Shown here one piece after another: positions 32,728 to 43,987 of a stretch of DNA of 64,000 bases (position 1 is the stretch's first letter; every line of letters starts with the position of its first letter). Below the pieces are notes generated by a model. The model saw only the letters and a list, made by a program, of their open reading frames with translations, ran no database searches and had not been told where the DNA came from. Made by a program: the position numbers and the translations under genes. Source of the stretch: Hemerocallis citrina (Eukaryota; Streptophyta; Magnoliopsida; Asparagales; Asphodelaceae); contig CM030366.1 in assembly GCA_017893485.1 (NCBI GenBank), forward strand, positions 183,875,947 through 183,939,946, in the 5' to 3' direction.

Positions 32728-33749
32728 AGGCAACCCTTGCGACTTTGTTTTTGTTGTATCTTGTTGTACTAGTTGAAGTTCCCGACTATGCCGAATGTAT
32801 CAGTATGTATTTACACACTTATGCCCGGATGTAATGATATGTATTTGCCCACTCGATTTTCCGAGCATATAACTATATGTGGATTAAAAACTTCAAGTTT
32901 TCAAACACATGTTTTTTGTTCGCATTCTATAATGGCTCGGCTGGCCGAGCATACTTGGGCTTTCCGCACACTTACATACTTATACCATGTCTGCAGGCTT
33001 GTACCGAGCCTGTAAACTTGAATATCTTTGGATCTAACAGGTTGTAATATTGATTATAGACGGTCAAACTGTTCATTCGAGTTCGTGTGCCAACGGGTGA
33101 GGGGTGTTGCTTCGAGCCGCAGGTCAGACCGCTAACTTGTCATATCGTTGGGGCATTAACTGGTTGTGGGGGCAGTTTTGAATGATTAGCTTTGTTTTGC
33201 AGTCACTTTTGTGCAATCCGCGATGAAAGAGTCGAACCATGGGTTGGAATCTGAACTTGTTTCTAGGAAGGTAATGGATTTTTGGAGCAGTTTCGAATGG
33301 TGAACTCCATTTGCGTGAGAAGCGACGGGTATATCGATCCATGGTTTGGACTTTGAACCCATTGTTGAGGATTTTCGACTGGTTGCAGGTCTGGTTCCTA
33401 ACGGTGAGCCTCGCTCTTAACTCTTTGGTCAACGAGTTATAAGGAAGCTACAGGCCATAGTCCAGACGCTAGTTCAGTTGTTTTAGTCATTTTTGCATGT
33501 GGCTCGAAGTCCATGCCGAGAGACGAGCCGCGTGAATAGAGTGACTTTGAAAATATGTTTAAATTCTAACAATTTTATTCATAGATGATAACAAACTTAA
33601 GTGGATGCCTCTCAGCGAGCGTCTATTACATTCACCGGGCTTGAAGGCCTCATTACAATTGTCCTGGAGCTTGCAAAGCGTTATACGCTCTCACAGAACT
33701 TCATCGACGTCCTCAATATTTCCTTGCCCCCTACATCTTCAAGTCGGTA
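32728..33749. other. Non-coding stretch between antisense ORFs and Tat pol
   Basis: It contains diffuse repeats, for example CCATGGGTTGGAATCTGAAC at about 33236 and CCATGGTTTGGACTTTGAAC at about 33340. It also holds one 58-bp unit (33491-33530) shared with 20251-20550. No protein is recognisable. The two convergent coding blocks end here. Confidence 0.5.
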
Positions 33750-34694
33750 AGTCCATGGGCTAAACCACTTTGGAGACCTTATAAGGCCCTTCACAATTTG
33801 GAGCTAACTTCCCCTTTCTACGGGGGTCAGAAATTTCAAACTTTTTCAGAATTAAGTCCCCTTCTTTAATATTGGCAGGCCAAACTTTCTTATTGTAGAA
33901 CCTCTGCACCCTCTGTTGGTAGATATTCCTCCGGAGGGCAGATTTTTCTCGCACTTCCTCGACCAAATCGAGGCTACCACAGAGTCATTCGGAGTTGAGT
34001 CCTTCATCAAAGGTCATTATTCAGGAGGAAGGGAGTTTGACTTTCAGAGGGATCACTGCCTCAGAGTCGTAGGTGATATTGACTGACGATCCTCATGTTG
34101 GCACCCGTTTGGTCTAACTATACGACCAGAGCATGCTCAACAGTTCCTCCACCCATAACTCTTTGGGAGACTCACTAAACCTTTTTTGTGACTATCGAGG
34201 ACCTAGCATTTTGTATTCTCGGCCTGACCATTCGACTAAGGGTGGGCGATAAAGGAGAGCCTCTGCTGGGTCCCCAAGTATGTGCAGAATTTGCAGAAAC
34301 CTCTTGCTGCGAATTGAGTGTCGTTGTCAGTGTCCAATATTCGTGGGATTCCGAACCTGCAAATGACGTGTTTCTAAAAGAACTGCTGAACTTTATGTTC
34401 GATTATGGATGCTAGCAGTTCAACTTCGACCAACTTTATAAAATAGTCTATGGCCACCACTTGGAAATTTGTTGGACCGATCGCTAGAGGGAAATGCCCG
34501 ACTAGATCCATTCTCCACATCGTGAAGGGGGTTGGACTGGATATGGACTTAAGCTTTTCCTGGGGGTTGTGATTGATTGAGGAAAACCTTTGGTAAGGGA
34601 CACAACAACGGATGTGTTCATGCACGTCATGAAGCAGAGTCTGCCTATAGTAACCGTGGTTGAGGATCTTTATAGCAAGGGATCTGGGTCCCAT
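33750..34694 (-). pseudogene. pol: Tat integrase (broken)
   Basis: Read on minus: GYYRQTLLHDVHEHIRCCVP and CVPYQRFSS show the zinc-binding part. WRMDLVGHFPLA and VVAIDYFIKLVEVELLAS carry the first two core motifs. ILDTDNDTQF (about 34311-34335) is the second catalytic Asp region, and SNGQAEN the Glu region (about 34225-34245). The C-terminal frame (33966-33760) has FYNKKVWPANIKEGDLILKK and CEGPYKVSKVV, a GPY/F-type module. Stops and frameshifts between 34370 and 33970 disable it. Integrase would insert cDNA into chromosomes. Confidence 0.82.
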
Positions 34695-34708
34695 ATGGCA
34701 ATTGCATG

Positions 34709-34734
34709 CCCCCCCCCCCCCCCCCCCCCCCCCC
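34709..34734. repeat. 26-base poly-C run
   Basis: An uninterrupted C run lies between the second RNase H and integrase of the Tat element. It may be a real homopolymer expansion or a consensus error. Confidence 0.8.
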
Positions 34735-34819
34735 GAGTAATCCCGCTATTAGGACTTCAAACTCGGTCTCGTTATTAAAGGCTCAGAAATTTAAACTGAG
34801 GGAGTATTAGAGGACAAAC

Positions 34820-35283
34820 TAGTCGAGTCCAAGTAATATCACCCCCGCCCTGCTACCTTCTTCGCATGAGGACCTATCAACATAAAGACTCCATAGGGGA
34901 GCGTCTTCATGTACCTCGAACGCATTGGGGATGGTACTCTCAATGATGAACTCAGCTAAAGCATGTGCCTTGATTGCTGTCCTTGGCTTATAGCTGATAT
35001 CATGCTGACTCAGTTCGATCGACCATTTGACCAACCGCTCGGGATTTTTTGACGTGTGTAGGATCTTCTTTAATGGTTGATCAGTGATGACTTGGACGAA
35101 ATGTGCCTTGAAGTAGGGATGACGCTTCTGAGTTGCCATGATCACTGTGTATGCCAGCTTTTCCATTTTTTGAGAACAGAGCTCAACATTGTGGAGGACT
35201 TTGCTCACGTAATAGATGGGTTTTTGAACCCTGCCTTCTTCCCGCACCAGGACGATGCTCAAAGTCTGCTCTGAAGTGGCCAA
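34820..35283 (-). pseudogene. pol: Tat RNase H and second (archaeal-type) RNase H
   Basis: Read on minus from 35283: SIVLVREEGRVQKPIYYVSK and VITDQPLKKILHTSKNPERL are RNase H of the Ty3 type. The sequence goes on through YKPRTAIKAHALAEFIIEST to WSLYVDRSSCEEGSRAGVIL, the start of a second RNase H domain. This tandem pair is typical of the Tat group. The usual D of YVDGSS is kept. The domain ends early at the poly-C run. Confidence 0.85.
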
Positions 35284-35299
35284 GTACAGTTAAAGAGTT

Positions 35300-35815
35300 T
35301 CACCAGACTCTGGTGCTTAGTAGAGGAGGGTTCACCAGGTATTCCTTCAACTGGTCAAAGTCTTGTTGCTGCGGTTCCCCCCATTCGAAGTTTCTAGCCC
35401 CACGGAGGGCCTTGAAGAAAGGAAGACACTTTTCATCAGACTTGGATAGGAACCAACCTATTGTCACAAGATGCCCAGTAAGCCTGTGAACCTCTTTGAC
35501 ATTAGACGGGGGTGCCATTTCGAGTATGGCTTGGATCTTCTCTAGGCTGGGCTCTATTCCCCTCTGAGTGACCATAAATCCCAGAAAATTTCTCGAGGAG
35601 ATGACAAAGGCACATTTCGATAGATTCAACTTCATGTTGTTCTTTCTAAGGACACTGAAAGTCTTTTCAAGATTTTTGACATGATCTTTCTTTCTGAGGA
35701 TCTTGAAAAGCATGTGATCGACGTAAACTTCCTTATTCCGACCTATATGCTCCTTGAACACCTTGTTAACAGGCAGCCGCTGATAGGTAGCGCCTGCATT
35801 ATTGTAAATCCCTGA
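35300..35815 (-). pseudogene. pol: Tat reverse transcriptase, C-terminal half
   Basis: Read on minus: AGATYQRL-like residues at about 35800-35775, then FKEHIGRNKEVYVDHML, where the catalytic YVDD has become YVDH. Then NNMKLNLSKCAFVISSRNFL, GFMVTQRGIEPSLEKIQAIL and VKEVHRLTGHLVTIGWFLSK. The N-terminal half of RT, protease and gag are absent because similarity ends near 35815, 43 bp before the LTR of element 2. Confidence 0.85.
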
Positions 35816-35857
35816 ATTTCATACACACACAAAAATGTGACAAACCCAGAAGGAGAT

Positions 35858-36265
35858 TGTAACCCCTGTTTTTCGTTTTGTGCATTTTTGGAGTTTATTT
35901 TTCGTTTTGGTGTATTTTTCTCTCTTGTATTTTTCTGAACCGTATATTGGAGTTGTTTTGGATATATATTTGTTTTATTTCATTTTTGAGCTCCTTGTGT
36001 GTGATTGGTCGTCTCTTTTGTTTCGTTCTTTATTATTTTGGTTCTTTCTTTATTTTTGGTCTCGTTCTCGTTATTTTTTTTTAAATTTTATTTTGGGTGC
36101 CTGTTGTGGTGGTGATTTGGTTGTCCTATTTATCCCCAATCCTATTTGATATCCTATGCATTGTATCCTATTTTGAAGCTCAATTAAACCAATCCTATTG
36201 CTACTCCTAATTACCCTCAACCCAAATACCCATTAACCCAACTTGTATTTCTCAACCCTAATTCC

Positions 36266-36314
<49 letters not shown>

Positions 36315-39254
36315 TCTAATCCCCCTAACACAAACCCTAATCCTAGTCTCTCTCCCTCTCAATCCTGGCCACCCTCTCTCTCTCCCTCTCCTTGTGTGCA
36401 AACCCGACAGCAACCCCAGCCCGGCCACAGCCCAGGCCGAGCTCCCCTCCAGGCCGTCGTCCCCTTTCCCGGCCTTCCCTCCTCCCGGCAACACCCACAC
36501 CCGAGCCCCATCTCCCACAACCCGAGCCTTCATCCACCCTACTCCCGACCACTTCACCACACAAAATCCCTCGACTATTTTCTTGGTGTTCTCTCCTGGC
36601 CGCAAGCCACCATCGCCGTCGTCTCGCGCTTTTAGAGATTGTTCGTGAGGAGACTTTCGCTCGAGTTGCTTGGATTCGTTGATTTGTGGATTTTTGTTCG
36701 AGGGTTTTGCTCCTACTCTTGATTCGCATTGTTCTTCATCTCGATTAAGGCAAGTAACTTGTACTCCAATTCATTTATTTGATACAAGTCAAAAAGTTCA
36801 CCTATAGTGTAGTTGGGTCTAGAGACGATTCTTGTTTGTGATATGCTTAATGGGTTTTGTCTCTATTGTGAAAATTTGGCCATAGATGACTCACGACACA
36901 ATATGGACATGAATTAACTTAGAATTTACCCGTTCTTGACTTTGGTCATGTATGTGAGACTTTTGTGAGAATTCGTGTTTTGGGTGAGACCCATGTGAAA
37001 TACTTGGCGTGGACATGCTAGATATCCTAATTCATGATGTTTAGACACTCGGTAGACTCGATTTCATGTTTGGGTGTGTTTGGATCAATTTTCTTGAATC
37101 TATGTTGATTTTGTTTTTAAGGGAAAAATCTGTAGTTTGCCGCTGATTTGTTTTGTTTGCTATTTTAGACTGTCTTGAATTCAGTATCTTAATTTTGGTA
37201 TAAAACATAAGTTTTAGATAATTTCTTCTATTTTCAAACCCCTCTGACCTTGCCTGATTTTGTTTTCGTATGACTGAGTTATGACCGTTTTAGTACAGAG
37301 GTGTCGATCTTTTCCAGATTCTGTTTTTTGGTAATTTTGATGACAAATTATTTTAAAGAACTATGCTACATATATTATTTTGATCCAAAACACTGGTCAG
37401 TATTTCTTTATCAAGTTAGGGTTTACCCAGAATTTTGGTGAATTTTATTGATGAGTTTTATGTGTTGTTTCATGCTCGTTTATAAAATCTATACTTGCGG
37501 TATTTTGCTCGCTGTTCTGTAAAGAACCTTAATTTCACTATGAGTCCTTTTACTGTATGAAAAATGTTTGTGAATGTGAAAGTTAGTATATTTTATCTAT
37601 TTTCATATCCCTTTGGCGGAATTGGATTTCGTTTCACTAGTTGCGAGATATCTTAATTTTTGTACAGCAGTGTTGGGAATTCCAGATTTGCCAAACTATG
37701 GTTTCTTGATATTTTCTTATTTTTGATGACTAGTCTAATTTGACTGGAAAAATTTGAAACTTTATGTTTAGATACTGGACATATAGGGAAATACCCCAGA
37801 CTTTTTGTGGATTTATTTAATGTGTTTTCATGCTATTTTCCTGTTCTTGAAGTCGTTTCTGATTTCTGGCTGAATCTATTTTCTGTATTAAGACCAGTTT
37901 TGAGTTATGATTTTGTGAATTAGTATATGACTTATTTATATTCGTTGGATTTGTGTGGAATTCTATTTTCCAGATCCTTCGACGGATCCAGATTTGGATG
38001 TTTGTAATACTAAAAATCACTATTTTACTACAGTATGGTCTTGCTGTCCTGAACTTGAGATTTGTTATTTTATTTCTTTTATGATATCTTGCAATCGTAC
38101 ATGTTTATCTTGCAACTTGCACTTGTTAAATGATCATGCCATATTATTCTTGATATGGTTTGCACATCTACATGCTTGTTGGTCACTAATAATAATAAAT
38201 AACCAAGCCGGGGTTAAGGAAAAGATCTAGTAGTGGATAGTGCAGAAACGTGTACTCGGAAGAACCTAGTGGTTATTGGAGCTTGTTTACATGTGGAGCT
38301 TGACACGATATACATGACACGTACACACATGATACTGGAGCTTGTTTGAATTTTGGAGCTTGTTTACATGATACTTGGAGCTTGTTCCTACACACATGAT
38401 ACTGCCCTGTATGGTCCCCTAAAAAATCTAAAGCTAAACTGTTTGTTGTAGCAACCATGTAGTAAAAACCGGGATGCATGAAGTGCTACCTAGATAGTAA
38501 TCACCACAAGACTTGAACATGCTACTTGAATATGACACTTGAACATGATACAATGCCTACTTGACACTTGACTACATGATTACATGAGATTAAATACTTG
38601 ATACATGCTACATGATTACATGATTCTTGATACTGGTTACTTGATGCATGACACTTGTTACTTGACACTCGACACATGCTAGTATACTTTCTCAGTTTGC
38701 CATGCTTTGATTTCTATCCTGTTATCATGATTATACCATGCTAGGTTATTACTTAGATTTACCCATTCCATTTACTTGTATCCTACATTATAAGTGGCCT
38801 GTAACTTGCAATTGACGGATACTTTTTTTTTCTTCCTTCTCCTGCAAATTTACTAATTGCAGATCAGGATGGTCGGCTGCCAGATGGTATTGGCGAGATG
38901 ATGTATTAGTGCTGGATTTTCTGCTTTATGATTTTATTATTATTATTGTTGCTTGAACTTTAATAAGATTTACTTGATTACTTGGATATTTATCCTGTAT
39001 TTGGGCGATGTGACCTAGAATATTTGACTTATTCAGAATTTGATTATTTGAGATTATTATATTTGGTTTCAAGTAATTTCTGTTGGTATCTTGTTTCAAT
39101 TATGCATGCCTGGTTGTATCTTTTGCTTCCAACTCTGATTATCTTATGAAATATTGTAAAGATTCCTGAACAGCTTATGGATGATAAAAATTATTTGCTA
39201 GGCTTTTGTCTCGTATCCGTATTCTGTATTCTTTTTGGGAAGCGGGGCGTGACA
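35858..39254 (+). repeat. 5' LTR of element 2 (3397 bp)
   Basis: TGTAACCCCTGTTTTTCG at the start and GGGAAGCGGGGCGTGACA at the end. It carries an (AT)n tract (36269-36312), a telo-box (36332-36340), a CT-rich leader (36345-36395), a tract rich in ACATGAT/ACTTGAT (38280-38690) and the block 38441-38505 shared with M-family LTRs. The short open frames in 36243-36729 are low-complexity Pro/Ser-rich and not taken as genes. Confidence 0.88.
36269..36312. repeat. (AT)n microsatellite in the 5' LTR
   Basis: 22 AT units. The shorter counterpart in the 3' LTR is at about 44542-44570. Confidence 0.95.
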
Positions 39255-39427
39255 GGGTTTTTAGTGGTATCAGAGCGCCAGGTTTGGCTAATGTATTAGT
39301 TGCCTAATATATTAGACAAGCTTGGTTCGAACTGGGATCTACACAATATTTCACCAACCATGCATACATAAATGAATTTATACCAACTCTGATTCTGGAT
39401 GCTAATTTTTTCGGTTTTGTGCAGACT
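39255..39427 (+). promoter_or_regulatory. Primer binding site and leader of element 2
   Basis: TGGTATCAGAGCGCC at 39265-39279 is complementary to the initiator tRNA-Met 3' end over the 12 bases TGGTATCAGAGC. It lies ten bases after the LTR, and the gag ATG is at 39428. Confidence 0.88.
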
Positions 39428-40617
39428 ATGGCTCGTAGAGGTTCTACTTCTCAGTCGTAGGTTGATCCGATTAAGGTTTTCACTACTGTGCTTGAGTGGC
39501 TGATTAATCAGCAGCAAAACCACAGTGATCTTGTGATGGCTGCTCTTGAAGCTGCCTGAGTTCCTCCTCCTGTTGTGCTTGTGCAAGCAAATCTTCCGCC
39601 TCATCCAGGGACAGTTACAGATTTTATGAGACTGCATCCCGACCGTTTTTTCCGGCACTGAGAAGCCTTTGGAGGCTGAACAGTGGTTGACCCGGACTGA
39701 GCGCTTGTTGTTAGCGGCTCGTGTTGCCGAGACTGATCGGGTGGACGTTGTTTCCATCTAGCTGGTGGATCTGGCCCATATCTGGTGGATGGCTGAGTCT
39801 GAGCGACTTGAGAGGCCTATTGCTTGGGCTACTTTCACTCGGAGATTCTTAGAGAAGTTCTTCCCAGTAGTACTTGAGTTGAGATGGAACAGCAAATCCT
39901 GGCCCTAAAACAGGTTAAGTCATCATTTCATTTTGGATTTGTTACGTAATTGTTCATGTAATGTTGTAACATGGACTTTCTTGCAACAAGGTTCCAGGTC
40001 AGTGGATGAGTACACAGCTGAGTTTACTAGACTTAGCCGCTTCGCTGCCATTCTTGTGGCAACCGAAGAGGATAGGGCTCATAGATTCACAAATGGGCTT
40101 GAGCAGGATATCAAGAGGCATCTTGTCTCTCTTTTCTTGCATACCTACACTGAGGCTCTTGAGGCAGCCCGAGCTCAGAAGCAGGCTCGTGGTGGTTTGT
40201 CTTCTTCTCAACGGACTGTTTCCGCTGCTGTTGCTAGGCCTTCTGGTGGGCCTATTCGGAGGCATGTTTCCGCCTATCCAGTTAGAGCAACTCCTTACTC
40301 TTCTGCTGGTTCCCAGAAGGGTAGTTTTTGTGACTTTTGCTGACTTGTCGGGCATGAGCGCAAGGACTGTAGGCGGGCCAATTGTCGCTGTTTTGCTTGT
40401 GGTGCTCCTGACCACACTTTGCGGGATTGTCCACAGCAGAGGGCGACTCTTCCAGCCCGTGGTCCTGTCCAGTCAGCAGTTCCAGCTCGTGGTCCAGTTA
40501 GGCCACCGCTTTCTTCCCAGCATCAGATTGTCGGTCAGAGGACCGTTGTTCCGAGGAGAGGTCAGGCTTTCAACTTGACTGCTGCAGATGTTAAGATAGA
40601 TGAAGGAGTTGTGGCAG
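39428..40617 (+). pseudogene. gag: gag of element 2 (capsid/nucleocapsid, disrupted)
   Basis: It starts at ATG 39428 (MARRGSTSQS), with TAG stops at 39458-39460 and 39759-39761; the latter is shared with element 1. A T-run frameshift lies near 39645. The core reads TVTDFMRLHPDRFF, then AHIWWMAESERLERPIAWAT, then RSVDEYTAEFTRLSRFAAIL after an AT-rich GT..AG interruption (39914-39990). Two zinc knuckles follow: CDFC..VGHERKDC (broken by TGA at 40341-40343) and an intact CFACGAPDHTLRDC. The frame ends at G40617, at an intron-like donor. Confidence 0.85.
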
Positions 40618-40759
40618 GTATATTTTGTTTTGTTGTTTTGTTTCTCTGTTGTTTTCTTTCTTTTGGTCTTGCTCTGCTTCTTTATGTTATCTTTCTGCAT
40701 TGTTGTTTTTCCCTCACCCTTGTTGTCTATTCTTTCTCCTTGTCTTTGATTCCTTTTAG
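40618..40759 (+). other. Candidate intron at the gag/protease junction, element 2
   Basis: This 142-nt T-rich segment runs from GTATAT to CTTTTAG. Unspliced, the gag frame ends in TGA at 40800-40802, out of frame with protease. Spliced, G40617 joins GT at 40760-40761 (phase 1) and the frame continues into DSGATHSF at 40801. Position, phase, borders and length match element 1 (13336-13475), while the interiors differ a lot. Confidence 0.68.
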
Positions 40760-42755
40760 GTATCATCCTTATTTTTCTTTTCCTGTCTATGTTCTTTTTT
40801 GATTCTGGGGCAACCCATTCTTTTGTCTCCTCTCGATTTGTCACTCGCCATTAGTTGGAATGCAGCAACATGTCAGAGGCTTGGAACATTGTGACAGGTG
40901 GTGGAGTTTTCATATGTTCCCGTGAGTGCAGGCAATGTCCCGTTGTTATTGGGGACGTAGATTTCAAAGCTAACCTGATTATAATTGGAAATTCGGGATT
41001 CGACGTTATTCTCGGTATGAATTGGTTGGGTGAAGCCCATGCCATTATTGATTGCCATGCCAAGAAAGTTGTCTTCAGAATTCCAGATCGAGCAGAATTT
41101 GAGTTCCATGCCGGGGAGTCCTTCCTTGGCCGAGCAAAGACTGCAGTTGAACAGGTGGATTGTGTGACGGAACTGCACTCAGGCCGTGAAGCTGCGCCTC
41201 TAGTAGTTCGGGATTTCTTAGATATTTTTCCAGATGATTTGCCTGGCTTACCCCCTGATAGAAAAGTGGAATTCGGCATTGATGTTCAGCCTGGAACAGC
41301 ACCGATATCGAAGAGTCCATACAGGATGGCACCGGTTGAGCTAGCAGAGCTTAAGGTGCAGATTCGGCAGTTGCTTGATTTGTGTTTCATCAGACCTAGT
41401 GTTTCGCCTTGGGGTGCTCCAGTCCTTTTTGTTGACAAGAAGGATGGTAGTCGTCGACTGTGCATGGATTATCGGGAACTGAACAGAGTTACTGTAAAGA
41501 ATCGGTATCCATTGCCCAGGATAGATGATTTGTTTGATCAGTTGTGTGGGGCTGTTGTTTTCTCGAAGTTGGATCTTCGTTCTGGGTATCACCAAGTTAA
41601 GGTGAAGGCTGCAGATATACAGAAGACTGCTTTCAGGACTAGATATGGGCACTATGAGTATCTTGTGATGCCGTTCGGGGTCACGAACGCGCCGGCTGTA
41701 TTCATGAGTCTTATGAACCAGGGCTTCTCTTAGTTCTTGGATCGATTTGTGGTGATCTTCATTGATGATATTTTGGTGTATTCTCGGAATCGGGAAGATC
41801 ATGCTGAGCATCTTAGAGTGGTTCTGCAGACTTCGAGAGGGAATCAGCTCTATGAAAAACTCAGCAAGTACAAGTTTTGGCTCGACAGGATTTCTTTCTT
41901 GGGGCACATTATTTCTGGCGATGGTGTTTCTGTGGATCCGGCCAAGGTTGAGGCTGTGAAGGATTAGCCTATTCCCAAGTCAGTTTCAGAAGTCAGGAGT
42001 TTTCTCGGTTTAGTTGGCTATTATCGAAAGTTCGTCCAAAATTTTTCGAAGATAGCAGGGTCGTTGACTAAATTGACTGAGGAGGATCAGAAGTTTTTTG
42101 GGTCTGATGAGTGCAATGAGGCTTTTGTTGAGTTGAAGAACAGATTGACGTCAGCGCCTGTGTTGACTATTCTCGATGGTTCAGGCGGATTTGTAATTCA
42201 CTGTGATGCTTCTGGTAAGGGTCTTGGAGCAGTTTTGATGCAGAAGGACCGAGTCGTTGCGTATGCATCGAGGTAGTTGAGGCCACATGAGAAGAACTAT
42301 CCTACTTATGACTTGGAGTTAGCGGTAGTGATTTTTGCTTTGAAGTTGTGGAGATATTATTTACTTGGGGGCCGAGTGGAGATCTTTACAGACCACAAAA
42401 GTCTCAAGTATGTCTTCACCTAGAAGGAGTTAAACATGAGGCAAAGGCGTTGGTTGGATCTTATAGCCGATTATGATATCAGTTTGCAATATCATCATGG
42501 TAAAGTAAACTTGGTGCCATATGCTTTGAGCAGGAGACCAGCAGTTATGTTTCTTACTCAGCAGAGTGATCTCATTGAGCAGATGAGGAGGTTGGAGTTG
42601 GATGTTGTGTTGCCGAGTTCTGGTCACAGTTGTTTGGCGCTTCAGTTGCAGTCGTCTCTTGTTGATCAGATCAAGGAGGCGCAGGCTGGTGATATGCAGT
42701 TGCAGAGTTTTCGAGCTGAGGATGGACAGGGTTATCCATGTAGATGGTTTTCTTT
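40760..42755 (+). pseudogene. pol: pol of element 2: protease, RT, RNase H
   Basis: Protease: DSGATHSFVSS (40801) and VILGMNWLG (about 41008). A 292-codon open frame (40855-41733) covers the end of protease and most of [42 protein letters not shown] and [16 protein letters not shown]. The catalytic FIDDILVYS is intact (41758-41784). RNase H has [29 protein letters not shown] and MRQRRWLDLIADYDISLQYH. Stops at 40853-40855, 41731-41733, 41965-41967, 42274-42276 and 42420-42422 are all TAG, mostly where Gln or Trp is expected. A frameshift near 42745 separates it from integrase. Confidence 0.92.
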
Positions 42756-43987
42756 GTTTTGGTTCCCGATTGTGTGTCCCTAAGGGTGAAGTTCGTCAGA
42801 GGTTGCTTGAAGAAGCTCATCAGTCTTCGTATTCTATCCATCCTGGCGGTACTAAGATGTATCAGGATTTGAAGCTTCATTTCTAGTGGCATGGTATGAA
42901 GAGGGTTGTTGCTCGGTTTGTTTCTCAGTGTTTGGTCTGCCAGCAGGTTAAGGCAGAGCATCAGAGAACTGCTGGACTTCTTCAACCGATTCCTATTTCA
43001 GAGTGGAAGTGGGAACATATCACTATGGATTTTGTGATCGCTTTGCCGAGGAGTCCTAAGGGTCATAATGCTATTTGGATGATTGTCGACCGTTTGATGA
43101 AGAATTCTCACTTCATTCCCTTTCGTGTCGGACAGTCTACTGAGAGCCTAGCTGAAAGGTACATGCAAGAGATTGTTAGACTTCATAGGGTTCCAGTCAG
43201 TATTGTATCCGGCAGGGATACGAGATTCAGATCTCAGTTCTGGGAGAGTTTTCAGAACAATTTGGGGAGTAAATTAAAGTACAGTACAGCTTTTCATACC
43301 CAGACTGAAGGACAGTCAGAGCGGACTATTCAGATTCTTGAGGACATGTTGAGGTCCTGTATGCTTCAGTTTGGTGGTTCTTGGAAGGATCATTTGCATC
43401 TTGTAGAGTTCTCGTACAATAACAGCTTTCAAGCCAGTATTAAAGCTGCTCCGTTCGAGGCACTCTATGGGCTGAAGTGCAGATCACCAGTGTGCTGGGA
43501 TGACATTGGTGAGAGGCAGTTTTTGGATCCGGAGTTGATCACCGAGACAATGGATGTTGTGGTTCAGATCAGGAAGCATTTACAGGCAGCTCAGGACAGG
43601 CAGAAGCGGTGGGCCGATGTCCATCGGAGAGCTTTGAAGTTTGGTGTTGGTGACCATGTTTTCCTTAAGGTATCACCGTGGTGCAGTGTCATTCGGTTCG
43701 GTGGTGGGGGCAAGCTTAGCCCTAGGTTTATTGGAGCGTTTGAGATTTTGGAGCGAGTAGGCAAGGTGGCCTATCGTCTTGCTTTGCCGCCAACTTTATC
43801 AGGAGTGCACGATATTTTCCATATCTCACAACTCAGGAGATATATCCGAGATGAGAGCCACGTGATCGACTATTCTGAGTTGACCGTTCGGCCGGATTTG
43901 ACTTGTGAGATTCCGCCAGTTGCTATTGTGGATCAGCGGGAGAAAGTGCTTAAGAACAAGGTCATCAAGTTGGTTCGTGTTGCTTGA
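42756..43987 (+). pseudogene. pol: Integrase of element 2 with partial chromodomain
   Basis: The N-terminal zinc finger is read in HQSSYSIHPGG and CLVCQQVKAEHQ (a TAG at 42884-42886 lies between). From 42896 a 363-codon frame is open: ITMDFVIALPRSPKGHNAIW with the first catalytic Asp, VSIVSGRDTRF (43196-43228) where the second Asp is expected as SDRD but is Gly, and HTQTEGQSERTIQ with the Glu. A GPY/F-like KLSPRFIGAFEI follows, then VHDIFHISQLRRY. The end, PVAIVDQREKVLKNKVIKLV, is the start of a Tekay/Del chromodomain, cut short by TGA at 43985. This places the element among the chromoviruses. Confidence 0.92.

Larger units (their letters stand above)
19330..35815 (-). mobile_element. Tat-type Ty3/gypsy element with antisense additional ORFs
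   Basis: On the minus strand pol runs from 35815 to 33750 (RT, RNase H, second RNase H, integrase). It is followed at lower coordinates by a long region holding plus-strand ORFs and then a probable 3' LTR ending at 19917. The doubled RNase H is the hallmark of the Tat/Ogre group. The 5' LTR, gag and N-terminal pol are missing at the right edge, where element 2 starts (35858). The body is inflated by LTRs A and B (22084-29343) and an Angela-type solo LTR (31009-32523). That the plus-strand ORFs and pol belong to one element is inferred from layout. Confidence 0.65.

Noticed and set aside
36243..36729. Overlapping Pro/Ser-rich and Gly/Arg-rich open frames in the 5' LTR of element 2
   Set aside because: CT-rich leader sequence read in several frames; not kept in the 3' LTR copy.
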